Below the pieces are notes generated by a model. That model had not been told where the DNA came from and searched no databases. It worked only from the letters and a program-made list of their open reading frames with translations. Below, one piece after another: positions 18,379-27,412 of a stretch of DNA of 64,000 bases; position 1 is the stretch's first letter; the number at the start of each line of letters is the position of its first letter. Origin of the DNA: Bradyrhizobium sp. 21 (lineage in GTDB: Bacteria > Pseudomonadota > Alphaproteobacteria > Rhizobiales > Xanthobacteraceae); contig NZ_JADPJG010000005.1 in NCBI RefSeq assembly GCF_023073335.1, forward strand, positions 44,563 through 108,562, given 5' to 3'. The position numbers were made by a program, and so were the translations under genes.

Positions 18379-19815
18379 ATGCTGAACCGCCATTTCTCGA
18401 TTTATCTCGTCGCCTACATCCTGCCTGCGGCGGTGGGCTTCTTCGCGGTCACGGCCTACACGCGGCTGCTGACGCCGGCGGAGTACGGCGTCTATGTCGT
18501 GGGCATCAGCCTGGCCGGCATTCTGGGCGCGATCTTCTTCGCCTGGATCAAGCTGTCGGTCTCGCGCTATCAGGCAATGTCGGCCGATGTGGATTTTCGC
18601 GGCACGGCGATGGTTGCCTTCGGGCTCACCGTCGCGGTGCTCTGCGCCACGACTCCACTGGTCTTCCTGTTCCGCAGCGATCTCAGCGTTGGGCTGCTGC
18701 TCGCCAGCATGTTCGTCGCGATCATGGCGAACGCGGTCGATGTCGGCCAGGAGTTCGAGCGCGCCAAATTGCGTCCCTACAGGTTTGCGGCGATCTCGAT
18801 CGTGCGCAGCGTGTCGAGCGTGGGTTTCGGCCTGCTCGGCATCTGGCTCGGCTGGGGTGGATTGGGACTGCTCGCGGCTTTCGGCCTGGGTTCGCTCACC
18901 GGGATCATCCTGAACCTCGTCGGCGACCGCACCAGGATCGCGCGCTTCCAGCGCAGCCAGTTCATGCAACTCGCGCGTTACGGCCTGCCGCTGACGCTGG
19001 CCGGATTGTCCGTTGCAGTCTATTCCGCCTGCGACCGGCTCATTGTCGCCTATTTGCTTGGCAAGGACGCCGCCGGCATCTTTGGCGTCGCCGCCGATCT
19101 GCCGCGCCAGTTCATGGTCATGATCGCCTCCAGCGTCGCCGCGGCGACCGTGCCGCTGGTGTTCCGGTCATTGTCGGAGAAAAACAGCGAGACGACGCGG
19201 GAGCGGCTGACCGAGAGCCTCGAGCTGCTGCTCGTCGTGGTCGCGCCCGTCGCCGTCTGGCTCGCGCTCGCGGCCGACCAGGTCGCCGGCACGCTGGTCG
19301 GCGTCGACTTCCGCGCCGGCGTGTCGGCGCTGCTGCCGACCCTGGTGATCGCGCGCTTCTTCGGCATCGCCAATCAATTCTACGTGCAGATCAGCTTCCA
19401 GCTCGCCGAGCGGCCGTTCATGCTGGCGGCGCAGTCGTTCCTGACGCTGGTCGTCAGCGTGGCGTTGATGTTCGCGCTGGTGGCCGGCTACGGCCTCTAC
19501 GGCGCGGCGCTGGCGACGCTCGCGACCGAAGCGATCGGCTTCCTCGTTGCCGTCGTCCTGATGCATCGCGCCCACCCTGTCCCGTTCGACCTCCACCGCC
19601 TCGCCAGTGTTGCCGCCTCCGCCGCGGCGATGGCGGCTGCCATCCTCGTTGCGCAATCGCAGGTCAACAGCGCCGGCCTCGTCCCGTTCATCGTCGTGAG
19701 CCTTGCCGGGGGGCTCGCTTATGCCGCCGCCGCGTGGCTGTTGAACGTCGCAAATGTCCGGACGCTGTCGCTGCGTTTCCTGCGAACCTTCAACCGCAAG
19801 GCGTTGGGCGTCTAG
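18379..19815 (+). CDS. polysaccharide flippase (MOP superfamily, PST/RfbX-like)
   Basis: The 478-residue integral membrane protein has roughly 12-14 hydrophobic segments. The N-terminal stretch FFAVTAYTRLLTPAEYGVY is typical of lipopolysaccharide/exopolysaccharide biosynthesis proteins of the MOP exporter superfamily. These proteins flip lipid-linked oligosaccharides across the inner membrane. Neighbouring genes fit a polysaccharide locus. No polymerase or priming transferase is visible nearby, so the locus is either incomplete or works with distant genes. Confidence 0.85.
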   Translation: MLNRHFSIYLVAYILPAAVGFFAVTAYTRLLTPAEYGVYVVGISLAGILGAIFFAWIKLSVSRYQAMSADVDFRGTAMVAFGLTVAVLCATTPLVFLFRSDLSVGLLLASMFVAIMANAVDVGQEFERAKLRPYRFAAISIVRSVSSVGFGLLGIWLGWGGLGLLAAFGLGSLTGIILNLVGDRTRIARFQRSQFMQLARYGLPLTLAGLSVAVYSACDRLIVAYLLGKDAAGIFGVAADLPRQFMVMIASSVAAATVPLVFRSLSEKNSETTRERLTESLELLLVVVAPVAVWLALAADQVAGTLVGVDFRAGVSALLPTLVIARFFGIANQFYVQISFQLAERPFMLAAQSFLTLVVSVALMFALVAGYGLYGAALATLATEAIGFLVAVVLMHRAHPVPFDLHRLASVAASAAAMAAAILVAQSQVNSAGLVPFIVVSLAGGLAYAAAAWLLNVANVRTLSLRFLRTFNRKALGV

Positions 19816-20056
19816 CAGGCGTCCGTCGAGGCCTTCCCGGACATTCTGCCGCAGCGTTAGACCGCCAGCTTCGGGCCAGCCCCGGCTGCACGCCGCCCTT
19901 CCGCCTGCGCGACCCGTCGTATAAGAGAGATTTGTCGCCGGAACGTGCCGAATCTCGCCACAGACGGAACGTAAGGCGGCTGCGATTTCTTAATGCAAAG
20001 ATCTCAATCTGACCCATGATCGACACCAGCGGACTGGCATTTCGACCGAGGATGGC

Positions 20057-21619
20057 ATGAAAAACCGACTGACAACGGCGCAATTCACCACGACGACGCG
20101 GCGTTGGGGGCCTCCCGGAATTGTAACCTTGGCGGCGATCGTCGCATTGGCGGCGGCGGCCCCGGCCACCGCGGCCAAGCAGGCGCGTCCGCCGGCCGAG
20201 GCCGTGGCGCCGCGCGAGGCCGGCGAGCCGATCATGGCGATCGTCTCGATCAAGAGCCAGCAGGTCACTTTCTACGACGCCGAGGGCTGGATTTTTCGCG
20301 CGCCGGTGTCAACCGGCACGACGGGACGCGAGACGCCGGCCGGCGTCTTCGCCATCGTCGAGAAGGACAAGGACCATCATTCGACCATGTATGACGATGC
20401 CTGGATGCCGAACATGCAGCGCATCACCTGGAACGGCATCGCGCTGCATGGCGGACCGCTGCCCGGCTATGCCGCCTCGCATGGTTGCGTGCGCATGCCC
20501 TTTGGCTTTGCCGAGGGCCTGTTCGACAAGACGAACATCGGGATGCGGGTGATCATCTCGCCGAACGACGCGGCCCCGGTCGATTTCTCCCATCCCGCGC
20601 TGTTCATGCCGAAGCGGGAGGCCATCGAGGCGGCGCCGCACCGCATCGACAGGCTCTCCGGCGAAGCCGAGGAGGCCGTCCGGGCCGCCGACGATGCCAA
20701 GAAGGCTGCCGCCCTGGCCGCGAAGGACGCCGTCTCGCTTCCCGCGTCGCTGCGCAAGCTGGAACAGCAGAAGACCCGGGCCGACGCCGAGCTCGCCTTC
20801 GCCGACAAACAGCTCGCGGCAGCCAAGACCGATCAGGCTCGGGCCAAGGCCGAGGAGCTGCAGCAGAAGGCCGCCACCAAGGCTGCCGATGCGGCGACGC
20901 AGCTCGATGCCGCCAGGGCCGCCGCGCAGCCGAAGCGCGACGCCGTCGCCGCCACGAAGGAGGCCGCGAAGGTCGCTGCGGCGAAGAAGGCCGAGGCCGT
21001 GAAGGCTGCGACCGATGCAAAGCTCGCGCTCGAGCCGGTCTCGGTCTACATCAGCCGGGCGACACAGAAGCTCTACGTGCGGCGGAACACGCACAAGCCG
21101 GCGCCGGATGGCGGCGGCGAGGTGTTCGACACCAGCATCGAGGTTCCCGTCACGATCCGCAATCCCGATCAGCCGCTCGGTACGCACATCTTCACGGCGA
21201 TGGCGAAGAACGATGCGGGCCTGCGCTGGAGCGTGGTCTCGATCGAAAACGGCGACGACGCCAAGGACGCGCTCGACCGCATCACCATCCCGCAGGAGGT
21301 GTGGGATCGCATCGGGCCGACCGCATTGCCGCGCTCGTCGATCATCATCTCGGACGAGCCGCTGAGCGCCGAGACCAACTACCGCACCGAATTCGTCGCA
21401 GTGCTGAGCAACCATCCGCAGGGTGGTTTCATCACGCGCAAGCCGACCGCGCCGCCTCCGATGGCCGTTGCCAGCGACGACAGCTGGGGCAATGGCGGCA
21501 ACGGCTTCGGCTTCTTCTTCCAGCAGCGCGATCCGGCCCCGCAGCCCGTCAATCCGCGCCGGCGCGGCCAGTATCAATATTACCAGCCGGCACAGCCGAT
21601 GCAGCGAAGTTTTTGGTAG
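20057..21619 (+). CDS. exported L,D-transpeptidase (YkuD) with coiled coil and second degenerate domain
   Basis: The 520-residue protein has an N-terminal signal (hydrophobic segment about 20-40). A YkuD catalytic domain follows at about 58-175 with His131 (ALHGG) and SHGCVR, catalytic Cys144. A long Ala/Lys/Glu-rich coiled coil spans about 210-330. The C-terminal part (about 335-480) resembles a second YkuD-like beta domain (VYISRATQKLYVRR at its start) but has no SHGC motif. The last 40 residues are low-complexity, rich in Gly, Pro and Gln. The enzyme would form 3-3 cross-links in peptidoglycan or tether proteins in the periplasm. The coiled coil may set the distance between the two domains. 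Confidence 0.85.
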   Translation: MKNRLTTAQFTTTTRRWGPPGIVTLAAIVALAAAAPATAAKQARPPAEAVAPREAGEPIMAIVSIKSQQVTFYDAEGWIFRAPVSTGTTGRETPAGVFAIVEKDKDHHSTMYDDAWMPNMQRITWNGIALHGGPLPGYAASHGCVRMPFGFAEGLFDKTNIGMRVIISPNDAAPVDFSHPALFMPKREAIEAAPHRIDRLSGEAEEAVRAADDAKKAAALAAKDAVSLPASLRKLEQQKTRADAELAFADKQLAAAKTDQARAKAEELQQKAATKAADAATQLDAARAAAQPKRDAVAATKEAAKVAAAKKAEAVKAATDAKLALEPVSVYISRATQKLYVRRNTHKPAPDGGGEVFDTSIEVPVTIRNPDQPLGTHIFTAMAKNDAGLRWSVVSIENGDDAKDALDRITIPQEVWDRIGPTALPRSSIIISDEPLSAETNYRTEFVAVLSNHPQGGFITRKPTAPPPMAVASDDSWGNGGNGFGFFFQQRDPAPQPVNPRRRGQYQYYQPAQPMQRSFW

Positions 21620-21654
21620 GACGCGGGAGGCCGGGCTGAGGTCGAAGCCCGCAA

Positions 21655-22467
21655 CTACCTGCGTGCCTCGATCACGATAGCCTGGATCTTGCCTTCGATC
21701 GCGCCGGATCCATGGCGCGTTCGGATCGCCTCGGCAACGATGTCGGTTGCGGCCTGAAGCTTGCTGGCGTCCCTGGCCTCGATCTCGCTGCGCAGCGGCG
21801 TGCCTTGGCAAAGGGCGATCGCGGCATATTCGGCCGACGGCGCGCGGCTGATTTCAGGCCGCGTCTCGATCGCGATGTCACGGAAGCCCGCACGTTCGAG
21901 GTCGGTCCTGATCACCGCCTTGTCGTGATAGCCGTGCGGCGTCCGGACCATGAAACGGGGCGGGTCATCGGGAAACAGCTTTTCGAGCGCGAGCGTCGCT
22001 TCATGCGTCAGCACATTGTCCTCGATCCGGTCCCAGACGTTGAACACGAACGTGCCGTCGCCCTTCAGGACGCGCTTCATCTCGCCGTAGGCCTTGACGC
22101 GGTCCGGAAAGAACATCGCGCCGAACTGGCAGCACACAACGTCGAACTCGGCGTCGCCGAACGGCAGGGCCATTCCGTCCGCCTGGCGCCAGATGATGCG
22201 ATCATCGTCCGCCTGGCGCTGCGCCGCGACCGCGAGCATCGGCTCGTTGAGGTCGGTCGCGACATAGCGGACGCCGGGCGGCAGCGCCGCAGCCACGGCG
22301 CGCGTCACCGCACCCGTGCCCGCCGCGATCTCCAGCAACACGGAAGGCGAGCGCGCCGCGACCCGTCTCGCGATGTCGTCGGCGTAAACGGCGAAGATCA
22401 TCGGGACCAGATATTCGTCGTAGAGCTTTGGGATCGAGCCGGCGAAAACCTTGTCAGTGTTGGACAT
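21655..22467 (-). CDS. class I SAM-dependent methyltransferase (UbiE/type 11-like)
   Basis: The 270-residue protein has the SAM-binding motif LLEIAAGTGAVTRAVA near residue 45-60. An acidic residue in YVATDLNEPML and the motif DVVCCQFGAMFFPD follow. These fit the methyltransferase type 11/UbiE-like group acting on small molecules or lipids. It is convergent with the L,D-transpeptidase gene (35-base gap). The caspase-like gene lies upstream on the same strand, but the gap gives no sign of coupling. The substrate is unknown. Confidence 0.8.
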   Translation of the reverse strand: MSNTDKVFAGSIPKLYDEYLVPMIFAVYADDIARRVAARSPSVLLEIAAGTGAVTRAVAAALPPGVRYVATDLNEPMLAVAAQRQADDDRIIWRQADGMALPFGDAEFDVVCCQFGAMFFPDRVKAYGEMKRVLKGDGTFVFNVWDRIEDNVLTHEATLALEKLFPDDPPRFMVRTPHGYHDKAVIRTDLERAGFRDIAIETRPEISRAPSAEYAAIALCQGTPLRSEIEARDASKLQAATDIVAEAIRTRHGSGAIEGKIQAIVIEARR

Positions 22468-22520
22468 GCGTGCCTCGCTCTAGGTTCGGACGCGACGTTC
22501 AGGTTACCACGGATCGCGGC

Positions 22521-24842
22521 CTACCGTGCCAGCAATGTCGCGAACCCCGCCGGCTCCTGCATCGCCTTGCGCGCCTCCAGCGACATCGGCTCGTAGCGGC
22601 TACCGCTAGAGATGCTGAGCCGGCTCTCGATGCCGCTCGATCCGGCGTAGCAGCCTTCGGGCGTGTAGCTGACAAAGCCGTCGTCGCCGAAGCCGATGGC
22701 GGTGAGGAGCACGCGCCGCTCGGCGATGTCCCAGACCTTGATGGTCTTGTCCTCGCTCGCGGAGATCAGCCGCGTGCCGCCCGGAAAGAAGGCGACCGCC
22801 TCGATGTCCTCCTGATGGCCCGCAAAGCTTGCGAGCAACCGGCCGCTCTCGGCGTCCCACAAATTCACCGACTTGTCGCGTCCGCCGCCGCCGGTCACGA
22901 TGCGTTTGCTGTCCGCGGACCAGCTGGCCGACACGACATAGTCGCGATGTCCCGTGAGGAGCCGCGCGGTGCCGCCTTTCGCGTCCCACACCTTTGCCGC
23001 GCCGAGCTCCGCGTCCGAGCCGGCGGTGACCAGGCGCGTGCCGTCGGGCGAATATGCCACCCGCAGCGCCTTGCGGCCGTAGGCATCCCTCGCGTCGATG
23101 GCACCGCTGGTGCGATAGAACCTGATCTTGCCGTCAAAGCCGGCCGAGACGAACTCGCCAGAACCTGAGGGCGCGTAGCTCAGCGAGCGGACCGCCGCGC
23201 GCGCGGGATCGGCGCTCTGGTGATCGAGCCTGCTCCTGGCGAGATCGCGGGTGCCAAGATTCCAGATCCGCACGACGCCGTCCTCGCCGGCCGAGGCCAG
23301 ATATTTCGGCGACGATTCCGGCGCGAAGGCGACCGCGAACTGTTTGGCGCCGGCATCGAACGTCAGGCTCTGACCGTCGTTCTTGAGATTCCACACCTTG
23401 ACCTTGCCGTCCCATCCGGCGGAGGCGAGCAGTGTGCTGTCAGCCCAATAGTCGAGCGCGTAGACCGCGCCGGCATGTCCCCGCAGCACGCGCGTCTGCC
23501 GGAACGAGGCTGCATCCCAGAGCCGGATCACGCCGTCGTCGCCGGCGGTCGCGATCTCCCGGCCGTTGGGAGCGATTGCGATGGTGCGGACGCTCGCCCC
23601 CTCGACATTGGGCTTGATCGAGACCGGAATGAAGGGACCGCCGACGGCGTCGTTGCCGCGCCGCGCGATCCGCGTGGTGCAGCTCGCGGACGGGATGGCC
23701 GCAACGCTCTTCGTCTCGGTCGCGGGTGGACTGGTGAGCGCGAGCGGTGTGACGGTCGCCGGAACGGCCGCGAGCTTTGGCGCGGCCACGGGTTTTGTTG
23801 CCTCCGGCTGCGGCGGCAGCACGGGGGTGGTCTGCACCTTCTTCGTTTCAATCGCGACGGGGGCTGGCGCTGGTGCCGATGCGGGACGGGCGGCCACCGC
23901 CGCGAGCTTGTTGCGCTGAACTTTCGCCAGGTCGGTGTAGAACCCGCTCGGATGCGCGGCGATGTAGAGGTCCCAGGCTTCCACCGAGCCGACGCGCTCG
24001 GAGAATTCGTAGTCACGTGACGCGCTCATGTCGGTGGATGCGACGGGCGCAGGCGGTGGAGCAGAAGGCGCTGCCGCCGGCGCCAGCACGACATCGTCGC
24101 CGCCGAGCGAGCCGTAGATGAAAGGCTCCTGCTTGTTGGTCGTGGCCTGGAGCACCTCGTCGCGGACATAGCCGAATGCCTTGCGCAGATCGAGGCCGGG
24201 GGTCGCGAGGTGATGCGCCAGCGCCGTCGCGAACGGGCTGTTCTTGCCGTCGCCGTCGAGCGCGGTAAGGCCGGCCTTGGCGGCAAACGCCACCAGTGTG
24301 TTCGGGCTCGACGGCTCGACCTTGGCCAATCCGCGCGCGACTGCCCGCGACGCCATCGTGCGCTTCATGTTCTTTGAAAACGGATTGTCGCGGCAGGCAT
24401 CGAGAATGACGAGGCGCAGCCGTTTCGCCGGCTCGATGGCGACGAGCACACGGTCGAGCCCGATGGTCTCGTCATAGACGTCGGTGTCGTTCTCGAGCTG
24501 GGCATCGACGGGAACGAGATAATTGTTGCCGTCGATCTCGATGCCGTGGCCGGCATAGTAGATCACGGCGATATCGGCGCTGCGGGCCTTGGCGCCGAAA
24601 TCGCGCAACGCCCGCCGCATGTCCTGGGCCGAGAGGTCGTTGCGCGCTTCGACCACGGTGAAGCCGGCCTTCTTGAAGGTCTCGGCCAGCAGGTTGGCGT
24701 CGTTGGCGGAATTGGAGAGCTTGGGTGCGCGCTGATAGGCCGAATTGCCCATGACCAGCGCCATGCGCTGGTCGGCAAAGGCCCCAGTCGGCTCAAGGGC
24801 GAGAGTCAATGCGCCGAGAATAAAGAGACAAAAAAACTTCAT
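22521..24842 (-). CDS. exported caspase-family protease with C-terminal WD40 propeller
   Basis: From ATG 24842 the product is 773 residues with a signal peptide (FCLFILGALTLALEPTGAFA). A caspase-like C14 domain follows at about 25-245, with the His of YYAGHG (His99) and the Cys of LDACRDNP (Cys150). A Pro/Ala-rich linker spans about 250-390. The C-terminal half contains about seven WD40 repeats, e.g. IATAGDDGVIRLWD and LISASEDKTIKVWD. Both catalytic residues are present. Bacterial orthocaspases usually cut after Arg or Lys. The export signal puts this one in the periplasm. An upstream TTG start (24854) is less likely. Confidence 0.9.
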   Translation of the reverse strand: MKFFCLFILGALTLALEPTGAFADQRMALVMGNSAYQRAPKLSNSANDANLLAETFKKAGFTVVEARNDLSAQDMRRALRDFGAKARSADIAVIYYAGHGIEIDGNNYLVPVDAQLENDTDVYDETIGLDRVLVAIEPAKRLRLVILDACRDNPFSKNMKRTMASRAVARGLAKVEPSSPNTLVAFAAKAGLTALDGDGKNSPFATALAHHLATPGLDLRKAFGYVRDEVLQATTNKQEPFIYGSLGGDDVVLAPAAAPSAPPPAPVASTDMSASRDYEFSERVGSVEAWDLYIAAHPSGFYTDLAKVQRNKLAAVAARPASAPAPAPVAIETKKVQTTPVLPPQPEATKPVAAPKLAAVPATVTPLALTSPPATETKSVAAIPSASCTTRIARRGNDAVGGPFIPVSIKPNVEGASVRTIAIAPNGREIATAGDDGVIRLWDAASFRQTRVLRGHAGAVYALDYWADSTLLASAGWDGKVKVWNLKNDGQSLTFDAGAKQFAVAFAPESSPKYLASAGEDGVVRIWNLGTRDLARSRLDHQSADPARAAVRSLSYAPSGSGEFVSAGFDGKIRFYRTSGAIDARDAYGRKALRVAYSPDGTRLVTAGSDAELGAAKVWDAKGGTARLLTGHRDYVVSASWSADSKRIVTGGGGRDKSVNLWDAESGRLLASFAGHQEDIEAVAFFPGGTRLISASEDKTIKVWDIAERRVLLTAIGFGDDGFVSYTPEGCYAGSSGIESRLSISSGSRYEPMSLEARKAMQEPAGFATLLAR

Positions 24843-24958
24843 CACGGCCCCCAAGCCGGGATATCTGCAATGCCGGCGAGAATATCCGACCAGGGCCGCA
24901 ATACAATTTCTATTTGATTTCGTCCGGCGCTTCCTGTGGTCGCATCCGGCGATCAGTT

Positions 24959-25501
24959 CTACGATTTCGCTCCGCCGACCTCGCGGATCGGCCGCGTCCC
25001 GTCCCAGTTCGCCGCCGCCTGCCTGACACGCTCGAAGAACGGCCCCTTGGTGCCGCTGATGTCGGAGATCTCGATCACGGTGCCCGGGTGGGCCTGGGTA
25101 TCGAAATAGGCAAAGCGCCCCTGGTCGCCGCCGATCTGGCCCTCGTGGCCGATCCGGTAGCCGCGCCCGATCGCTTTGTCGTAGAGCGACTGGTAGTCGT
25201 GGCTCCAGTAGGACATGTGCTGGAGGCCTTCGTGGCCGGCGTCCAGAAACTCCCTGTACAGCGAGGGCGCGTCGTTGCGCTGCTGGATCAGCTCGATCTG
25301 GAGATCGCCTGAATTGGCCAGCGCAATGCTCATCTCGACGGCGGAGTTCTCGCCGCGATGGCGGAACCAGTCGGTCTTGACGCGGTCCATATAGTACCAG
25401 GGACCGACGCCCATCACCTCGATCCAGTGCGTCATCGCAGCGTGGATGTCCCGCACCACATATCCATTCTGGCGCACCGCGCCGAAGATGCGGCTCATGC
25501 C
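24959..25501 (-). CDS. VOC (glyoxalase/bleomycin resistance)-superfamily protein
   Basis: I prefer ATG 25501, which follows AGGAGC; this gives about 180 residues. The sequence starts with FGAVRQNGYVVRDIHAAM and shows VOC-type strands, including QIELIQQRND and the metal-site-like GTVIEISDI near the end. These proteins bind divalent metal and act as isomerases, dioxygenases or epimerases on small substrates. It ends the leftward transcript that begins with the Bug receptor gene across a 22-base gap. With the divergent CMD and SDR genes it probably belongs to a catabolic pathway. Confidence 0.75.
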   Translation of the reverse strand, partial: GMSRIFGAVRQNGYVVRDIHAAMTHWIEVMGVGPWYYMDRVKTDWFRHRGENSAVEMSIALANSGDLQIELIQQRNDAPSLYREFLDAGHEGLQHMSYWSHDYQSLYDKAIGRGYRIGHEGQIGGDQGRFAYFDTQAHPGTVIEISDISGTKGPFFERVRQAAANWDGTRPIREVGGAKS

Positions 25502-25523
25502 AGCGCTCCTGTTGTCAGCTCGC

Positions 25524-26561
25524 TCACTTGACCTCGATGCCCGCATCCTTGGCAACCTGTTTCCAGGCCGCGATGTCGCGAGCGTTGATGTCGCGTTGTT
25601 CGTCGCCCGGGACGAATTGCGGGGTGATGCCGAGTCCCAATAGCTTCTGCTTCACCTCGGCATCGCCGAGCGCGTCCTTCAGTGCCGCCGACAATTTCTC
25701 TGCGATCGGCGGAGCAAGGCCCGCAGGCGCATACATCGCCCAGGACAGGCTGCGGTCGAACGGCACGCCCTGTTCCTTGTAGCTTGCGACATCCGGCAGG
25801 CTCGGCGAGCGCTCGCCGCAGGCGGCCAGCGCCTTGATCGAGCCGTCCTTCACCAGAGGTGTCGCGGTCGCCACGTCGAGCGTCGCCAGTGAAATGTGGC
25901 CGCCGAGCAGATCGCCGGCCAGTTTGGCAATGCCGTTGAACGGCACGTGCTCCATCTTGATGCCGGTCTGCTGCATCAGGATCTCCGCGCAGAACTGCCC
26001 GGTCGAGCCGATGCCCCAGCTTCCGTACTGAATCGGCTCGCCCTTCTTGGCGAGCGCGATCAGGCCCTTGATGTCATTGGCAGGAAAATCCTTGGTCGCC
26101 ACCAGTATGATCGCGGAGACGCCGACGCGGCCGATCGTGGTAAAATCCTTGATCGAGTCATAAGGCAGCTTTGGATAAATCGCCGGCGCCAGCACATGCG
26201 TGGTCATGCCGCCAACGGTGATGGTGTAGCCGTCATTCGGCGATGTCGCGACCATCTGGGTGCCGAGCGTGCCGGCAGCGCCCGTGTGGTTCTCGATGTA
26301 GATGCTCTGTCCGAGCGTCTTGCCCATCTTGTCGGCGAGCAGCCGGCCGACCACGTCGCCGCCGCCACCAGCCGCATAGGGCAGCAGCATCCTGATCTTG
26401 TGCGTGGGGTAGGCGGCGGGATCCTCGGCGTGCGACGGCGGCGCCGCCGACAGCAATGCGAGAAACGAGAGCGTGACGGTGCGCAGCATCATGATGACTT
26501 GCCGCAGGACTTGCCGGGCGATGACTTGCCACGCGGGCAAAAGTTGAGCGAAGCGCGCCAT
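25524..26561 (-). CDS. Bug-family (tripartite tricarboxylate transporter) solute receptor
   Basis: The 345-residue protein carries a signal-like hydrophobic segment (LSFLALLSAAPPSHA) and then the Bug-family strand IRMLLPYAAGGGGDVVGR. The family motifs GTLGTQMVA, MEHVPFNGIAKLAGDLLGGH and the C-terminal helical lobe are present. Such periplasmic receptors bind carboxylates. The start at 26561 has GGGGA upstream; an internal ATG at 26492 would give a shorter signal peptide. No TctA/TctB membrane genes are nearby. It is divergent from a TetR gene across a large palindrome. Confidence 0.85.
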   Translation of the reverse strand: MARFAQLLPAWQVIARQVLRQVIMMLRTVTLSFLALLSAAPPSHAEDPAAYPTHKIRMLLPYAAGGGGDVVGRLLADKMGKTLGQSIYIENHTGAAGTLGTQMVATSPNDGYTITVGGMTTHVLAPAIYPKLPYDSIKDFTTIGRVGVSAIILVATKDFPANDIKGLIALAKKGEPIQYGSWGIGSTGQFCAEILMQQTGIKMEHVPFNGIAKLAGDLLGGHISLATLDVATATPLVKDGSIKALAACGERSPSLPDVASYKEQGVPFDRSLSWAMYAPAGLAPPIAEKLSAALKDALGDAEVKQKLLGLGITPQFVPGDEQRDINARDIAAWKQVAKDAGIEVK

Positions 26562-26659
26562 GACGTCGTCCCCAAATTTCTCTCCGCTTCTCGCGCGAGC
26601 GGAGTTTAATGCGACCCGCCCTTGCAGCGCCGCGGTCCCGCAATCGTCGTCCTGGCAGA

Positions 26660-26707
26660 CGAACGATCGTCGTAAGGTTGACTAGCGAACGATCGTTCGT
26701 TAGTCAA
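26660..26707. promoter_or_regulatory. palindromic operator, probable TetR binding site
   Basis: Positions 26678-26707 form a 30-bp inverted repeat, TTGACTA at one end and TAGTCAA at the other around a central CGAACGATCG core, with a single mismatched pair. The 11-mer CGAACGATCGT occurs there (26686-26696) and again at 26660-26670, so a partial second site lies 26 bp away. The element sits immediately before the TetR start (26714) and between divergent genes. TTGACT at each end could also serve as a -35 box in either direction. TetR autoregulation and control of the neighbouring transcripts is inferred. Confidence 0.7.
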
Positions 26708-26713
26708 TCCAGC

Positions 26714-27412
26714 ATGGCTGTCCCCACCTCCAGCGCGGCGGAAGCGGCTTCGCCCACGACGCGCGAGCGCATCCTCAGCGAGGCGCTCGATCTGTTCGCG
26801 CAGAGCGGCTATGGCGGCGCCTCGATGCGTGAGCTCGCGCGTCGCGTCGGCATCCGCGAGAGCAGTCTCTACAATCATTTCTCCGGCAAGGCCGCGATTC
26901 TGGAAGCGATCGTCAGCGAGCACGGTCCTGCCAGTTCGGCGAGCCGGCTGGAGGAGCCGCGCTACAAGCAGCTCGCGCGCCAGCCTGCCGCGTTCTGCCG
27001 CCAATTCGCATTGGACCTGGTCGAGCAATGGTCCGATCCGCGCGAGCACCAGTTTCAGAAGGTCATCACCGCCGAGCGCAACCGCGTGCCCGGCATCCGC
27101 GCCAAATTCGCCGATCATTTCTATGCGCGCGAGCAGAGCATGATGACGGACTACTTTCGCGGCTTTGCGCTCGCCGGGCTGGTCGCGACGCCCGATCCGC
27201 GCGAGACCGCGCGGCTGTTCGCGGCCGGGCTGATCTACATCCGTCTAGAGCATTACGTAATGGGTGCGGCGCCGTCGCCGCGACCGAAGGTGATCGAGGC
27301 GATCGACCGCTATCTCGCCTTCTTCCTGTCGCTGATTGCGGCAGGCAACGAAGAAGACAACAAGAAACGAAGAACCAAGGGAGAGACTCGTGGCAAGGCT
27401 GCCTCTGATTGA
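26714..27412 (+). CDS. TetR/AcrR-family transcriptional regulator
   Basis: I set the start at ATG 26714, giving 232 residues. An earlier frame start at 26609 would translate through the palindromic operator and gives an unlikely N-terminus. The N-terminal HTH domain reads TRERILSEALDLFAQSGYGG, followed by a recognition helix region (VGIRESSLYNHFSGKA). A ligand-binding helical domain follows. The operator ends only 6 bases before the ATG, leaving little room for a ribosome site, so the mRNA may be leaderless. It overlaps the CMD gene by 23 bases and probably controls the divergent catabolic genes. Confidence 0.9.
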   Translation: MAVPTSSAAEAASPTTRERILSEALDLFAQSGYGGASMRELARRVGIRESSLYNHFSGKAAILEAIVSEHGPASSASRLEEPRYKQLARQPAAFCRQFALDLVEQWSDPREHQFQKVITAERNRVPGIRAKFADHFYAREQSMMTDYFRGFALAGLVATPDPRETARLFAAGLIYIRLEHYVMGAAPSPRPKVIEAIDRYLAFFLSLIAAGNEEDNKKRRTKGETRGKAASD

